DNA of 64,000 bases from Polyangium fumosum (lineage in GTDB: Bacteria > Myxococcota_A > Polyangia > Polyangiales > Polyangiaceae): contig NZ_SSMQ01000051.1 of assembly GCF_005144585.1 (NCBI RefSeq), positions 1 to 64,000 on the forward strand, given 5' to 3'. The notes under the pieces were generated by a model. It was not told the origin of the DNA. It worked only from the letters and a program-made list of their open reading frames with translations, and did no database searches. Positions 16,297 through 25,834 of the stretch are shown here, piece by piece; the stretch's first letter is position 1, and every line of letters starts with the position of its first letter. The position numbers and the translations under genes were made by a program.

Positions 16297-16321
16297 GCCC
16301 GTCATGATAGAAGGGTGGGCG

Positions 16322-17125
16322 ATGTCCCGGAACCCTCGCCTCCTTCTTGGCGCCGCGCTCTCCGCGTTTTCTTTGAGCTGCAACGTCATCTCCCCTCCGC
16401 CGCTCATGCCGAACCTCGCGAGGATCGCGCCGAACGAGCCGGGCGACATGCGGGTCATGCTCGTCGTGGGGCTCGGCGGGGGGATCTGGCTCGATGGCGG
16501 GGTCGGGGCCGAGCTGCGGGTCGAATCCCAAGTCAACCCGTGGGCGACCGTGGGCGGCGGGCTCTCGGGCGCGCTCAATCTGGAGTACGACAACGACGAT
16601 CCCGCGTCGGGCATCATCCCCCGGTACGGTCATCCGCGCTTTCTTTATGCGGCGCGGGCGTGGGGCCGCTTCAATCCGGGGGAGCTCGATTGGTTCGCGC
16701 TGAAGGCAGGCGCGGGGATCGCGGGCACGAACAAGGGGACGGTCGCGCTCACGCTCGACGGCGCCCCGCTCTTCGGCCATTCGTTCGAGGTCGGCGGGGA
16801 AGCGGGGAGCGCGCCCTGGCTCGTGAGCCCGTACGGCGGGCCCGTCGTGGCGCTGTCGGTCCCTCTGCGGCAGGGCGAAAACATCATGGACCAAAAAATC
16901 TCGCTCGGGCTCGGGCCCGATATGCATACGACGAGCCACAGGGAGCCGGTGCCGTTCACCACGACGTTTTTCGTGGGCGCGCAAGGAGGGCTCGCCGTGG
17001 ACGCGCCCGGCGCCCCGGCCTGGACAGGGGCGCTGGAGATCCTTTCGCTGCTCGGGATCTCCGATACGCATGCAGCGGTGCTCATGGGCGTTGCGACGGG
17101 GCAAGGGGTGCGCGTGCGCCCGTGA
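16322..17125 (+). CDS. Putative outer-membrane lipoprotein
   Basis: 267 residues when started at ATG 16322, which has GGGTGGG upstream; an ATG at 16304 would add MIEGWA. The signal peptide ends in a lipobox-like SLSC. The body is rich in Gly and in alternating hydrophobic/aromatic residues (VGLGGGIWLDGGVGAELRV), as in small outer-membrane beta barrels. No catalytic motif is visible. It converges with the DUF2169 gene, only 12 bp away. Confidence 0.72.
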   Translation: MSRNPRLLLGAALSAFSLSCNVISPPPLMPNLARIAPNEPGDMRVMLVVGLGGGIWLDGGVGAELRVESQVNPWATVGGGLSGALNLEYDNDDPASGIIPRYGHPRFLYAARAWGRFNPGELDWFALKAGAGIAGTNKGTVALTLDGAPLFGHSFEVGGEAGSAPWLVSPYGGPVVALSVPLRQGENIMDQKISLGLGPDMHTTSHREPVPFTTTFFVGAQGGLAVDAPGAPAWTGALEILSLLGISDTHAAVLMGVATGQGVRVRP

Positions 17126-17137
17126 GCGGGCGAGCCT

Positions 17138-19777
17138 TCATCGTTTCGGGCGTCCCGCTATGGTGCGCGCGAGCGCGAGCACGCGGAGCGCGACGACTTG
17201 CGATTCACTCTGATCCTGCTGCGGCAAGGCCAAGGCGAGGAGGCGGGCCGAGAACCTCGAAAAGAGCGGCAGCTTTTTCGCGAGGTCGATGGGCAGGTAC
17301 GTGGGGAGGCCCTTGTCCGCCATCGGGCCGTGGAGCAACGCGCGGATCCATTCGGCGCCGGAGAGCTCGCGTCTCTGGTACTTGCGTTGATCGAGCAGCA
17401 CCCGACGTGTATGCACGTCGAGGTAATCGGGCGGGAGCATGCGGTTTGCCTTCGCCCACGCCTCGCGCACGCGGAGCGAGAAGCTCGCCGCGACCTCGGC
17501 GGAGCTGCCGAGGGGCGTGCCGAGCGCCTCGTTCGCGAGATCGAGCGTCTCCTTGAGCTTCTTGTCGCCCACCGCGAGCGGCGCGGCGGCGCTCGACAGG
17601 ACCTTGAGGACCTCGATTTCGTCGAAGGGGAATTCGAGATCCCCCGCGACGACGAGCAGCGGGGGTTCGAGCACGCCGTCGTCGTTGACCGCCGAGAAGA
17701 GCGCATGCTCCACGTCGAGCGTGGGCGTGGCCCGCGTGAGGACCCTGGAGACGCGAGATTTGTCGTCCTTCGCTTTTTCCTCCAGGGTCTTTTCTTTCTT
17801 GCGCTCGGGCTTCTTGCGAGGCTTGGGCGGAGCTTCCGGATCTTCGTCGTTCCAAGGATCCTCGGAGGCTTCGTCGGCGGGCTCTTCGGGAGCAGGGGGC
17901 GCTGCCGGCTCGAAGAGGGGTTTCCAGGCTTCGTTTTCGGGGAGCCGTGGGGGAAGCTCGGGGGCGAACCACAGGAGGTCCACGAGAAAACCGGCGGTCG
18001 TAGGGGCCGCGGCAATAAGTTTGTCGCGCCGCTCCTTTTCGCGATCGTCCTCCGCCGGCGTCGTGGCGGCGGCGGCGTGGGAGGCCTCGGCCGCGCCGAG
18101 GAACGCGGCTGTGGCGAGGACACGCGGATCGGCCTTGGCGGGGCGAGGGCGATCCTTTTCGAGCGGCGCCGGCGGCGGGGCGGGGGGCGGGGCCTCGGGC
18201 GCGGGGCGCGCCTTTTGCGCGGCGAGCACCGCCGCTTGCCCCACCGTGGTGCCGGCAGGACGCGCGACGGGCGGCGGCTGCATGGGGAGGGCGGGCGCGG
18301 GCGGCGCCGAATGCGGGACGACGATGCCCGGGAGCGATGGGGCCTGCGGGCGCAAAGGTGCGGGCGCGAGGTGCGTCTGCGGCGGCGTCGCCAGGGGAGG
18401 CGGCGGCGCTGCCATGGGCGGCGGTGGGGCCATTCCCGGCGGCGGCGCGACGGGCATTCCTGGCGGAGGCGCGGCCCTGGGCGGCGCGGGCGCAGATGCG
18501 GGCACGGGCGCGGGCGTCTTCGCCCCGGCGAGCCACGTCGGTATCGCATGACGTGGGATGGTCTCGACGAATACCGCGGTGTCCTGCTGATCCTCGGGCG
18601 GCGCTTGGGGGGGCGGCGCTTTGGGGGGCGGCTGCGGCGCGGCCGGGCCCGGGGCGGCGAAGGGCAATGCCGGCGAGGCCTTGAAGGGCAGGGGACTCAT
18701 GCCGAGGCCCTGGAGGCTGTCGGCCGTCGTTTGCGTGAGGTCGAGGTCGTCGTCGTCTTCCAAAGAAGGCTCGGGCGCGGCGCGCGGCGATTCGGGGAAA
18801 CGCGCGGGTTCGCCCGGGTACTCGACGCCGATGAAGATGCGGCCCGGCTGATCACGGCCGTCGAGGGGGATTTGCGCGCGGAACGTGAGGCTCGCGATGG
18901 CGCGGTTCGTGTCGATCCACAAAGTGTCGGGGACGAGATCCGGCTCCCAGGGCGGCAGGCCCTCGATTTCCACGCGCATGCGCGGCTTGACCCCCGGCAG
19001 GCGCGTGGAGAATCGTTCGATGTCCGGGTGCATGTTTTCGAGCACAAGGGGCTCGTCCGGACGCAGCTCGGAGACGAGCTGATCCGGCGGCGCGCTCTGG
19101 AAATACGAGCCGTCGAACTCCATCCCGAGCGGCGTCTCGGTCCACGTGTTGTTCGCGAATGCCCCCACGAGCGCGCCGAGCTTGGCGCTGCGGACGAGCC
19201 ACCGGGAGGCAATGGGGCCGAACCCGACCGTGGGGATGGGGCGAGATACGTCCGCATCCGTGAGCCCCGGGGGCCTCAGGTTTGGCAAGGTACGCCGCCC
19301 GTACGCGTCGACGATGGACGGGTCGATCCCGACGGGGTTCCATGAATCCTCGCCGCCGGCGGCGCGCTCGTAGCGGAGGGGCATCTGCGTCCATTTTTGC
19401 CCCTCCGAGACGGCGCCGTCCCTCGTGATCGTGCGCGCGCCGAGGACCTCGATCGATTTGTCGACGTCCGCGACGACGAGCCGCGCGAAGAGCGAACGCA
19501 CGGGCTCCCGCCGCGGCGCGAACGCGCTGCCGACGAGCACGACCTCCGGCCGGGGTTTGGAGGGCGCGAGGTCGCTCGGGGCATAGACGCATTTGCCCGG
19601 GTCGTCGTCCCAGTGGTTGTCACGCTCGTTGATGCCCTCGGGCTCGGTCGCGACGATCGACGTGCCGGGCTTGAGCGCGTACGTCAACTTGCAGACGACC
19701 GTGAGCGACCATTGCCCCGGCTGCTCCTGCCACGTGACGGAGCCCGTGAGGACGGGCGGGAGGGTGATGATCTCCAT
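17138..19777 (-). CDS. DUF2169 domain protein of a type VI secretion cassette
   Basis: 879 residues with no signal peptide. The N-terminal 340 residues match the DUF2169 pattern (VTWQEQPGQWSLTVVCKLTYAL, then conserved blocks around NHWDDDP and YGRRTLPNL), a family found with VgrG and PAAR genes and thought to help assemble or load the T6SS spike. A long Pro/Ala-rich linker (about 345-560) follows, and then a helical C-terminal domain with a Lys/Glu-rich patch. It is the last gene of a four-gene minus-strand cassette, 22 bp after the PAAR gene. The C-terminal domain is not recognised. It could be an adaptor surface for the lysozyme-like cargo encoded just upstream. Confidence 0.85.
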   Translation of the reverse strand: MEIITLPPVLTGSVTWQEQPGQWSLTVVCKLTYALKPGTSIVATEPEGINERDNHWDDDPGKCVYAPSDLAPSKPRPEVVLVGSAFAPRREPVRSLFARLVVADVDKSIEVLGARTITRDGAVSEGQKWTQMPLRYERAAGGEDSWNPVGIDPSIVDAYGRRTLPNLRPPGLTDADVSRPIPTVGFGPIASRWLVRSAKLGALVGAFANNTWTETPLGMEFDGSYFQSAPPDQLVSELRPDEPLVLENMHPDIERFSTRLPGVKPRMRVEIEGLPPWEPDLVPDTLWIDTNRAIASLTFRAQIPLDGRDQPGRIFIGVEYPGEPARFPESPRAAPEPSLEDDDDLDLTQTTADSLQGLGMSPLPFKASPALPFAAPGPAAPQPPPKAPPPQAPPEDQQDTAVFVETIPRHAIPTWLAGAKTPAPVPASAPAPPRAAPPPGMPVAPPPGMAPPPPMAAPPPPLATPPQTHLAPAPLRPQAPSLPGIVVPHSAPPAPALPMQPPPVARPAGTTVGQAAVLAAQKARPAPEAPPPAPPPAPLEKDRPRPAKADPRVLATAAFLGAAEASHAAAATTPAEDDREKERRDKLIAAAPTTAGFLVDLLWFAPELPPRLPENEAWKPLFEPAAPPAPEEPADEASEDPWNDEDPEAPPKPRKKPERKKEKTLEEKAKDDKSRVSRVLTRATPTLDVEHALFSAVNDDGVLEPPLLVVAGDLEFPFDEIEVLKVLSSAAAPLAVGDKKLKETLDLANEALGTPLGSSAEVAASFSLRVREAWAKANRMLPPDYLDVHTRRVLLDQRKYQRRELSGAEWIRALLHGPMADKGLPTYLPIDLAKKLPLFSRFSARLLALALPQQDQSESQVVALRVLALARTIAGRPKR

Positions 19778-19799
19778 GAATAACGATTCCTACCGCCGA

Positions 19800-20687
19800 T
19801 CAGTCCCACTTGAGGCGCTTCGAGAAATACCGCGCCCGCGCCCACACGTCGCGTGAATAATCATCCCCTGCCGAGCCGTCGTCGAGCTTGGCCCAGCTCG
19901 CCGAATCCCTCGGCTGGGTCCGGACGTTGCCCGACCCGAAATTGTAGCCGGCGATGGAGCCCGCGAGGAGCTGCTCCCGGGTCCAGCTCGGGTGCGCGGC
20001 TTTCACGGATTTGTACGTGTCGCTCCAGATTCGCATGGCCTGCTCGGCGTGATCCAGGCTGAAAGGACCGCCCTTCGGCTTGTGGAACTCCTTGTCGACC
20101 TGGAACATGCCATACCCGTCGGGATCGTACTTGCCGTACCCGTCCGCGCGGAGGTGCCTGCCGAAGCCGGATTCGCGGCTCGCGAGCCCGAGCAGGAGCG
20201 CCGGGGGAATGCCGTATTTCGCGCCGAGCTTCTTCGCGAGCGGAACGAGCTTCTGCGCCCGCGCCCGGTCCATCGGCGCCTCCACGCTCGCTCGGGGCAT
20301 CTTGCCGGGCTTCATCTTGAGCAAGACCTTGTTCTGCCGCTCGGCCCGGTTCGGGCGATCCTCGGCCTCCTCCGGCGCCTTTTTCGGCGTCTTTTTCCCG
20401 CCGGCAAACAGCGCCATGCTGCCGGTCTTCACGACGCTGCCGCAATCGAGGCAATCCCCGACGCGGACGACGGCCTTGCCGTTGACGTAAATCTCGTCGG
20501 ATCCCTCTTCGGCCACGCTGTCGTGGTGCGGGTGGTCGGGGCCGTCGTGGGGCTCCCAGAGGTCGCCGACCCGCACGACGGCGTGTCCGTCGAGGAAGAC
20601 GTCCGGGCTGCCCTCGATGGCCTTGCGCGGCAGGCACCCGTCGTGGCCGCTGCATTCGTCGATGCCCTTGCGAGCTACCTGTGCCAT
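19800..20687 (-). CDS. PAAR-domain protein with C-terminal lysozyme-like effector domain
   Basis: 295 residues. About 1-95 form a PAAR-type spike tip with repeated AVVRVGD motifs and paired Cys/His residues that can bind zinc. After a Lys-rich linker, about 130-295 form a lysozyme/lytic-transglycosylase-like domain with the probable catalytic Glu172 in SRESGFG, followed by GMFQVDK and AGYNFGSGN. The domain is closely similar to the C-terminus of the VgrG encoded upstream (PPALxLxxxxRES, FQVDKxxHxPKGGP, DDYSRDVWA shared). The protein lacks a signal peptide, consistent with delivery on the T6SS spike into the periplasm of a target cell to cut peptidoglycan. No immunity gene is obvious next to it. 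Confidence 0.88.
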   Translation of the reverse strand: MAQVARKGIDECSGHDGCLPRKAIEGSPDVFLDGHAVVRVGDLWEPHDGPDHPHHDSVAEEGSDEIYVNGKAVVRVGDCLDCGSVVKTGSMALFAGGKKTPKKAPEEAEDRPNRAERQNKVLLKMKPGKMPRASVEAPMDRARAQKLVPLAKKLGAKYGIPPALLLGLASRESGFGRHLRADGYGKYDPDGYGMFQVDKEFHKPKGGPFSLDHAEQAMRIWSDTYKSVKAAHPSWTREQLLAGSIAGYNFGSGNVRTQPRDSASWAKLDDGSAGDDYSRDVWARARYFSKRLKWD

Positions 20688-20700
20688 CGACCCCTCCCCG

Positions 20701-23166
20701 TCACCACTTCAGGTTTTTCGAATACCACTGCGCCTCGGCCCATACGTCGCGCGAGTAATCGTCGTGCGCCGTGCCATTGTCGAGCTGCGCCCACGCCGCC
20801 GTGGACGAGGGCCGCGTCTGCGCGTTGCTCGGGCCCGCGTTGTACGCGACGAGGCCCGCGGCGAGGTACTCCTCCTCGCTCCAGCCGGGGTGCTTGTCCT
20901 TGACCTGGCGCATGTACCCCTTGTAGATGTCCATGGCCTGATCGATGTGGTGCCAGTCGGAAGGGCCGCCCTTCGGCGTGTGGTACCGTTTGTCGACCTG
21001 GAACAACCCGAAGCCCATCCCGTCGAATTTGCTGTAGCCGTTCGCGTCGAGGAACTCGCCGAACGCCGACTCGCGGTTCATCCAGGCGAGCGCGAGGGCC
21101 GGCGGGATGTCGTACCGCTCGCCGATCTTTTTCGCGAGTTCTTTGTAATGCTCCGCCTTCGCTTTGCGGGCCGCGGCGATCTGGTGGTATTTGCCCGCGG
21201 GGCCGGGGTTCATCTTGCCGAGCAGCTCGTTCTGCCTCGCGGCCTTCGATTTGCCGTGAGGCTCCTTGGCGTGGTCGTGCTTGGGCGGCTCTTTTTCCTT
21301 CTCGTGCTTCGCGGGCTCGTGCTTCGCGGGCTCGTGTTTCGCCTCGCTCGGCTCGTGCTTCGCGTGTTTTTTGGAGCCGTGTCCGCCGAGCTTCTTCGGT
21401 TTGCGCGCCGCGGGCACCTCGACGGGTGGGTTGAGCTGGATCTTCGGGCCGCCCTTGACGACGAGCTCTTTGCCGGCCTGGATGATGACGTTGCCCTTCG
21501 CCGAGAGGATGAGATCCCCCTCGACCGTGACGTGCCGGTTGCCCTTCGTCTCTTCGAGCTCGTCTTCCTGGACGACCTTGTGCAGGTCCTTCGTGGCTTC
21601 GAGGTAAAAAAGCTCGCCGTCCGCCTTGTCGTCGAACGTGATCTCGTTGCCGCCGTTCTTCGAGCTCGATTTGAGCGTGGTGCGGGTCTTGTTCTCCGGG
21701 ATCGAATAAGGCACCGGGGAGATCGTGCCGAACAGGCGGCCGACGACGACCGGGAGGTCCGGATCCCCTTCGAGGAACGCGACGAGCACCTCCTGCCCGA
21801 CGCGCGGCAGCGTGACCATGCCAAACCCGGGTCCCGCCCAGGCCTGGGAGACGCGCACCCAGCACGAGCCCTTCTCGTCGCCCTTCGCCTCGCGATCCCA
21901 CGGGAACTGCACGCGCACGCGGCCATGTTCGTCGCAATGGATGTCCTCGCCGGGCGGCCCGACGACGACCGCGCTCTGGACGCCGTGGATGCGCGGTTTG
22001 CTCGTCTTCGAAAGCGGCTTGAACGCGCCGTCTTCGCCGCTCCGGTGCGCGTCTCCAGGGCTCATCGTGGTGAGCAGGGGGCGGAAAGGCTTGTCCGCCG
22101 AGACGGCCTCACCGCCCGCGTGCCAATCGTCATCGACCTCGCCCGAGAGGAATGAGGAGAGGACGAGGAGCTTTTCCTGATTTCCGAGATCCCGGTGCGG
22201 ATGTCCTTTCATCGAAAAGACGGTGCCGGGCGCGACGTCGGTCGCCGATGTATTGAAGCTGATGCGCGAGGCCGCGCCGCGCATGGCCTCGACGTGCCGC
22301 TGCGCCTTGCGCTTGGCTTCTTTCTCGTTGTGCCGGTAGTTGCCCTCCGCGTCGCCGACGGGCGTGCTGCCGTCGCCGTCGCCCGCGGCGTGGCTCGATC
22401 CGGGGAGGAAAAAATACTCCTCGAGCAGGCTGTCGGGCCCGTCGTCGTCCGCGCTGTGCACGCCGGCGAGCGGGAACGTCGGGCGGCGGAAATCGAAATC
22501 ACGCACGACCGCGCGCCCCGGGCGCACGTCGTGGGCGAGGCTCACGTCCGTGATGTGCTCCGCCTTCTCCGCCAGGCTCGCCGAACGCACGAACGGCAGC
22601 GCCTTCTCGCGGGGCTCCGCGGTGGTCGGCGCGTCGGTGAGGATCATCTTCGTCTCCTTCTCGCCCGCGGGGGTGGTGAAGAAAAACGAGATGCCCGCGT
22701 CGACGAGGAGGCGCCGCACGAAATCGTGGTCGGTCTCGCCGTATTGCACCTTGAACTCGCGTTTCGTGTAGTCGTCCTCGTCGAGCCGAAGCTCGAAGGG
22801 CAAACGCCACTCGTCGAGGACCTTCTTCACGATCTGCGGCACGGACGCGTGTTTGTAGACGCGGTGGTTGCGGCGATGGCTCAAGAGCCAAAATGCGGGG
22901 ACGATCCGGAGCGCGTAGGTCGAGAGCCCGTCGGACTCGACCTCCGTCTGCGCGATCCGCGCGCACACGCCCGTCCAGATGCGCCGGCCGCTGGGGCCCA
23001 CGAGGCCAAACGACGCAGGGCGGCCGCTGATCTTTTTCAGATCGACGTCGTCGTCGCCGACCGCGATGACGTCGATCTGGAACGACGCGCTCAACGCCTC
23101 GTGCACCGCGAAGCTGCGGACGTCGAGCTGTTCCCCGGACTCCAGTGAGATTTTAACGTTGCTCAT
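20701..23166 (-). CDS. vgrG: VgrG spike protein fused to a lysozyme-like effector domain
   Basis: 821 residues. About 1-580 are a standard VgrG: gp27-like N-terminus (phage late-control D type), the gp5-like OB segment with GFGMVTLPRVGQEVLVAF and PVVVGRLFG, then beta-helix repeats. A His/Lys/Glu-rich linker with repeated KHEPA units (about 595-635) leads to a C-terminal lysozyme/transglycosylase-like domain with probable catalytic Glu699 in NRESAFG. This is an 'evolved' VgrG carrying its own peptidoglycan-degrading cargo. The extension is paralogous to that on the PAAR protein 13 bp downstream. T6SS sheath, tube, baseplate and ATPase genes are not in the window, so this is a spike/effector cassette using an apparatus encoded elsewhere. 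Confidence 0.93.
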   Translation of the reverse strand: MSNVKISLESGEQLDVRSFAVHEALSASFQIDVIAVGDDDVDLKKISGRPASFGLVGPSGRRIWTGVCARIAQTEVESDGLSTYALRIVPAFWLLSHRRNHRVYKHASVPQIVKKVLDEWRLPFELRLDEDDYTKREFKVQYGETDHDFVRRLLVDAGISFFFTTPAGEKETKMILTDAPTTAEPREKALPFVRSASLAEKAEHITDVSLAHDVRPGRAVVRDFDFRRPTFPLAGVHSADDDGPDSLLEEYFFLPGSSHAAGDGDGSTPVGDAEGNYRHNEKEAKRKAQRHVEAMRGAASRISFNTSATDVAPGTVFSMKGHPHRDLGNQEKLLVLSSFLSGEVDDDWHAGGEAVSADKPFRPLLTTMSPGDAHRSGEDGAFKPLSKTSKPRIHGVQSAVVVGPPGEDIHCDEHGRVRVQFPWDREAKGDEKGSCWVRVSQAWAGPGFGMVTLPRVGQEVLVAFLEGDPDLPVVVGRLFGTISPVPYSIPENKTRTTLKSSSKNGGNEITFDDKADGELFYLEATKDLHKVVQEDELEETKGNRHVTVEGDLILSAKGNVIIQAGKELVVKGGPKIQLNPPVEVPAARKPKKLGGHGSKKHAKHEPSEAKHEPAKHEPAKHEKEKEPPKHDHAKEPHGKSKAARQNELLGKMNPGPAGKYHQIAAARKAKAEHYKELAKKIGERYDIPPALALAWMNRESAFGEFLDANGYSKFDGMGFGLFQVDKRYHTPKGGPSDWHHIDQAMDIYKGYMRQVKDKHPGWSEEEYLAAGLVAYNAGPSNAQTRPSSTAAWAQLDNGTAHDDYSRDVWAEAQWYSKNLKW

Positions 23167-23205
23167 GGCTTCATCGTTCTCTGCAAGGGTCTTCCCGAGG
23201 AGCGC

Positions 23206-24138
23206 TCACTTGAACGTCAATCGATGGAGTTTGTCGATGAGCGGCGTGGGGTTCTTCAGCGCGGGGTGCCTTCGATAGGGGCCGCTCATCTGCGTCAGCG
23301 CCTGTCCGCGCGCCCGCTCGCCGAAGAGCTCGAAATGGATCATCGACATGCCGAGCGAGTCGAGCAGGCCGACGTACGCGATGTGCTCGCCGCATTTTAC
23401 CTTTTGCCCGGCCCGGACGTTGACCCGCTTGCTGCTCGAGATCTCGCCATACCGGACGACGCCGACGCCCGGGTGGAAGACCTCGAGCGCGTTCGTCCCG
23501 TCATAGAAGAAATAGGGGGGGCGGATGATGACGCCGTCGGCGATCGCGCGGATCTTCGAGCCAAACGGGGCATACAGATCCACGCCGCCGTGCTTGCGAC
23601 CTCCCGAGCGTGGGCAGCCGAAGTACCGCGGACCGTCTTTCCAGCTCGCCGTGGGTTTTTTCCAGAGCGGGAAGACGAGCTTGCGCGCGGCCTTCGAATC
23701 CTTGTCGTCGTCCTTGTCTTTGGCGGGCGCCGGCTTCTTCGGCGGGGGTTTCTTCGGCGGCGGTTTGGGCTGGCTCGGCTGCGGCGAGGCGCCGCCGGTG
23801 CCGCCGGACGCGCCGGGGAGCTTGATCTGCTGCCCGACGGAGATCTGATTCGGGTTCGAGATCTGCGGGTTTGCCTTGAGGATCGCGCCGACGGTGGTGT
23901 CGTATTTCTCCGCGATCGCGCCGAGCGTATCGCCCGACTTCACGGTGTACGAGCCCGGGGCCTTCGCCGACAGCGCCATGATCCTCTGCGGCTGCGCGGG
24001 CGCTGGAGCTTCCGGCACAATCGCACGCGCGGCGAACGCCACGGGCGCGGGCGGAGGCGCGCCGGCGACGGGCCCGGGCGGCGGGAGGAAGATGGGAGGC
24101 GGCGGCCCGAGGTCGAAAGGCGTGTCGTCGTTCGACAT
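23206..24138 (-). CDS. LysM plus M23-like peptidase protein of the T6SS cassette
   Basis: 310 residues from ATG 24138 (longer forms are possible but add non-conserved residues). A Pro-rich N-terminus without signal peptide is followed by one LysM domain (about 62-108, [16 protein letters not shown]), a Pro/Lys linker and an M23 (lysostaphin-like) fold (about 155-300). The zinc ligands are present: His183 and Asp187 in KHGGVD, and His268 in MIHFE. The two residues usually acting as catalytic His are Glu232 (RYGEIS instead of YxHLS) and Met266 (instead of HxHFE), so activity may be altered. Position directly upstream of vgrG and absence of an export signal suggest spike-borne delivery or a role in spike passage through the wall. 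Confidence 0.87.
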   Translation of the reverse strand: MSNDDTPFDLGPPPPIFLPPPGPVAGAPPPAPVAFAARAIVPEAPAPAQPQRIMALSAKAPGSYTVKSGDTLGAIAEKYDTTVGAILKANPQISNPNQISVGQQIKLPGASGGTGGASPQPSQPKPPPKKPPPKKPAPAKDKDDDKDSKAARKLVFPLWKKPTASWKDGPRYFGCPRSGGRKHGGVDLYAPFGSKIRAIADGVIIRPPYFFYDGTNALEVFHPGVGVVRYGEISSSKRVNVRAGQKVKCGEHIAYVGLLDSLGMSMIHFELFGERARGQALTQMSGPYRRHPALKNPTPLIDKLHRLTFK

Positions 24139-24353
24139 GAGGGATCCGGGGCAAGCAAGGTCGTTGCCAACGGCGCGCCCTCGACAACTACGCGAAAGGA
24201 CATCGGGTGCAAATGGGGATCCCGGGGCGAGGGTGGATCCGTCAAGATCCATCCCTGGGGCTCAAGTCCCCCAGGAGGGCCCGGCGCGCGCATGGAAGCT
24301 CCGTGGGCCCACGAACTTCAATCCGGTGCCCGTCGACGGATGCGCGGGCGTCT

Positions 24354-25799
24354 CTACCCCGCGCACTCCGCGCAGAGCTTCCCGAGCGTACGAATCGCGT
24401 GATCGAAGAGCTCCGACCACGGGTGCCCGCACGACAAGCGGATGTACCCCGTGAAGCGCTGCTTCGCCGAGAAGAGCGGCCCCGGCGCAATGGCAATGCC
24501 ACGCGCGAGCGCGCGCTCGAAGAGCAGGAGCGCGCTCGTGCCCGGCGGCAGCTCCACCCACAAAAGAAACCCTCCCGCAGGCCGCGAAATGCGCGTTCCG
24601 GGCGGGAAATGCTCGGCCACGGCCTCGCTCACCCGCTCGACCTGCGCCGCGAGCTTGCGCCGCAGCGCGCGCAGGTGATGGTCGTAGCCGCCATTGTCGA
24701 GGAAATCCGCGACGGCCATTTGCGGCAAGGTCGCGGTGGCCACGCTCTGCGCGAACTTGAGGTGCTCGACCTCCTCGCGGAAGATGCCCGGCGCGGCCCA
24801 GCCGACACGATAGCCAGGCGCCACCGTCTTCGAGAACGAGGAGCAGAGCATCACGAGGCCACGTTTGTCGAAGGCCTTGGCCGGCCGCGGGCGCTCGTCG
24901 CCGAAATGGAGGTCGCCGTAGATGTCGTCCTCGATGAGCGGGATTTCCCGCCGTCCGAGCATCTCCACGAGCTCCTCCTTCGCCTCGTCCGGCATCAAGG
25001 AGCCGAGCGGGTTGTTGAAGTTCGGGATCGCCATCACGGCGCGAATGCGGTGGCGCCCCATCGCCTCCGCGAGCGCGGAGAGATCGAGGCCCGTGCGCGG
25101 GTGCGAGGGGATCTCGATGACCCGCATGTGGAGGCTGGCGAGGAGGCGCAAGAGGCCGTAATACGCGGGCGATTCGACGGCCACCGTGTCGCCCGGCCGC
25201 GTGGCGGCGCGCAGGCAGAGGTGGAGCGCCTCGGCCGCGCCGACGGTGGTGACGATGTCGTCCGTCGAGAGCGCGCAGCCCCATTCGATGGACCGACGCG
25301 CGATTTGCCGGCGCAGCGCGACGAGGCCGGGCGGCAGGTCGTAGCCCACGCCCGCGCCGCCCGCGCTCCGGGCGATGAGGCTCAAGGAGCGGTTCAGCCG
25401 CTCGGTCGGCAAGAGCTCGGGATCGAGGAACCCCGCGCCGAGCGGCACGATGCTCGGATCTCGGCCGGCGCCATAGAGCCTCGCGACGAGGGTTCCGATG
25501 CTCGGGCGGCTCGTGGTCGTGCACGCGCGCGCCGCGCGGGGCTCGGGCGGGAGCGGCGCGCGGCGCGCCCGCACGTAATGTCCCGACTGGGGCCGCGCCT
25601 CGATGACCCCACGATTCTCGAGCTCGAGGTAGGCCTGCAGGACCGTCGCGATGCTGACGCCCTGCTGGCGCGCGAGCCGCCGCACCGAGGGGATCCGATC
25701 GCCGGGGCGGAGCGTGCCCCGCTCGATCAGCTCCTCGATGTGCGCGGCGACGCGCTCGTAAAGAAGCCCCTGCCCGGCGGTGACGGTTTCTTCCTGCAC
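24354..25799 (-). CDS. MocR-type (GntR/aminotransferase) transcriptional regulator
   Basis: 481 residues. The N-terminal winged helix-turn-helix of GntR type (about 12-80, GDRIPSVRRLARQQGVSIATV) is fused to a fold-type I aminotransferase domain with the pyridoxal-phosphate lysine at about Lys324 in SSFSKTVAPGYRVGW and the downstream RLSCG arginine. MocR proteins use PLP or an aminated ligand to control neighbouring genes. Here the divergent neighbour is an EamA-type exporter, a common MocR partner, and a perfect 11-bp inverted repeat lies in the shared promoter region. The target is therefore probably export of an amino acid or amine. No PdxST synthesis genes are adjacent, so this is not an obvious PdxR. 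Confidence 0.92.
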   Translation of the reverse strand: MQEETVTAGQGLLYERVAAHIEELIERGTLRPGDRIPSVRRLARQQGVSIATVLQAYLELENRGVIEARPQSGHYVRARRAPLPPEPRAARACTTTSRPSIGTLVARLYGAGRDPSIVPLGAGFLDPELLPTERLNRSLSLIARSAGGAGVGYDLPPGLVALRRQIARRSIEWGCALSTDDIVTTVGAAEALHLCLRAATRPGDTVAVESPAYYGLLRLLASLHMRVIEIPSHPRTGLDLSALAEAMGRHRIRAVMAIPNFNNPLGSLMPDEAKEELVEMLGRREIPLIEDDIYGDLHFGDERPRPAKAFDKRGLVMLCSSFSKTVAPGYRVGWAAPGIFREEVEHLKFAQSVATATLPQMAVADFLDNGGYDHHLRALRRKLAAQVERVSEAVAEHFPPGTRISRPAGGFLLWVELPPGTSALLLFERALARGIAIAPGPLFSAKQRFTGYIRLSCGHPWSELFDHAIRTLGKLCAECAG

Positions 25800-25834
25800 G
25801 AAGGCCGAGGATACCGCGCGTGGGCCTCCCGCGC

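Noticed and set aside
17138-24138. A complete type VI secretion system
   Set aside because: Only spike, tip, cargo and DUF2169 genes are present. No sheath, tube, baseplate, TssJLM or ClpV genes were found in the window.
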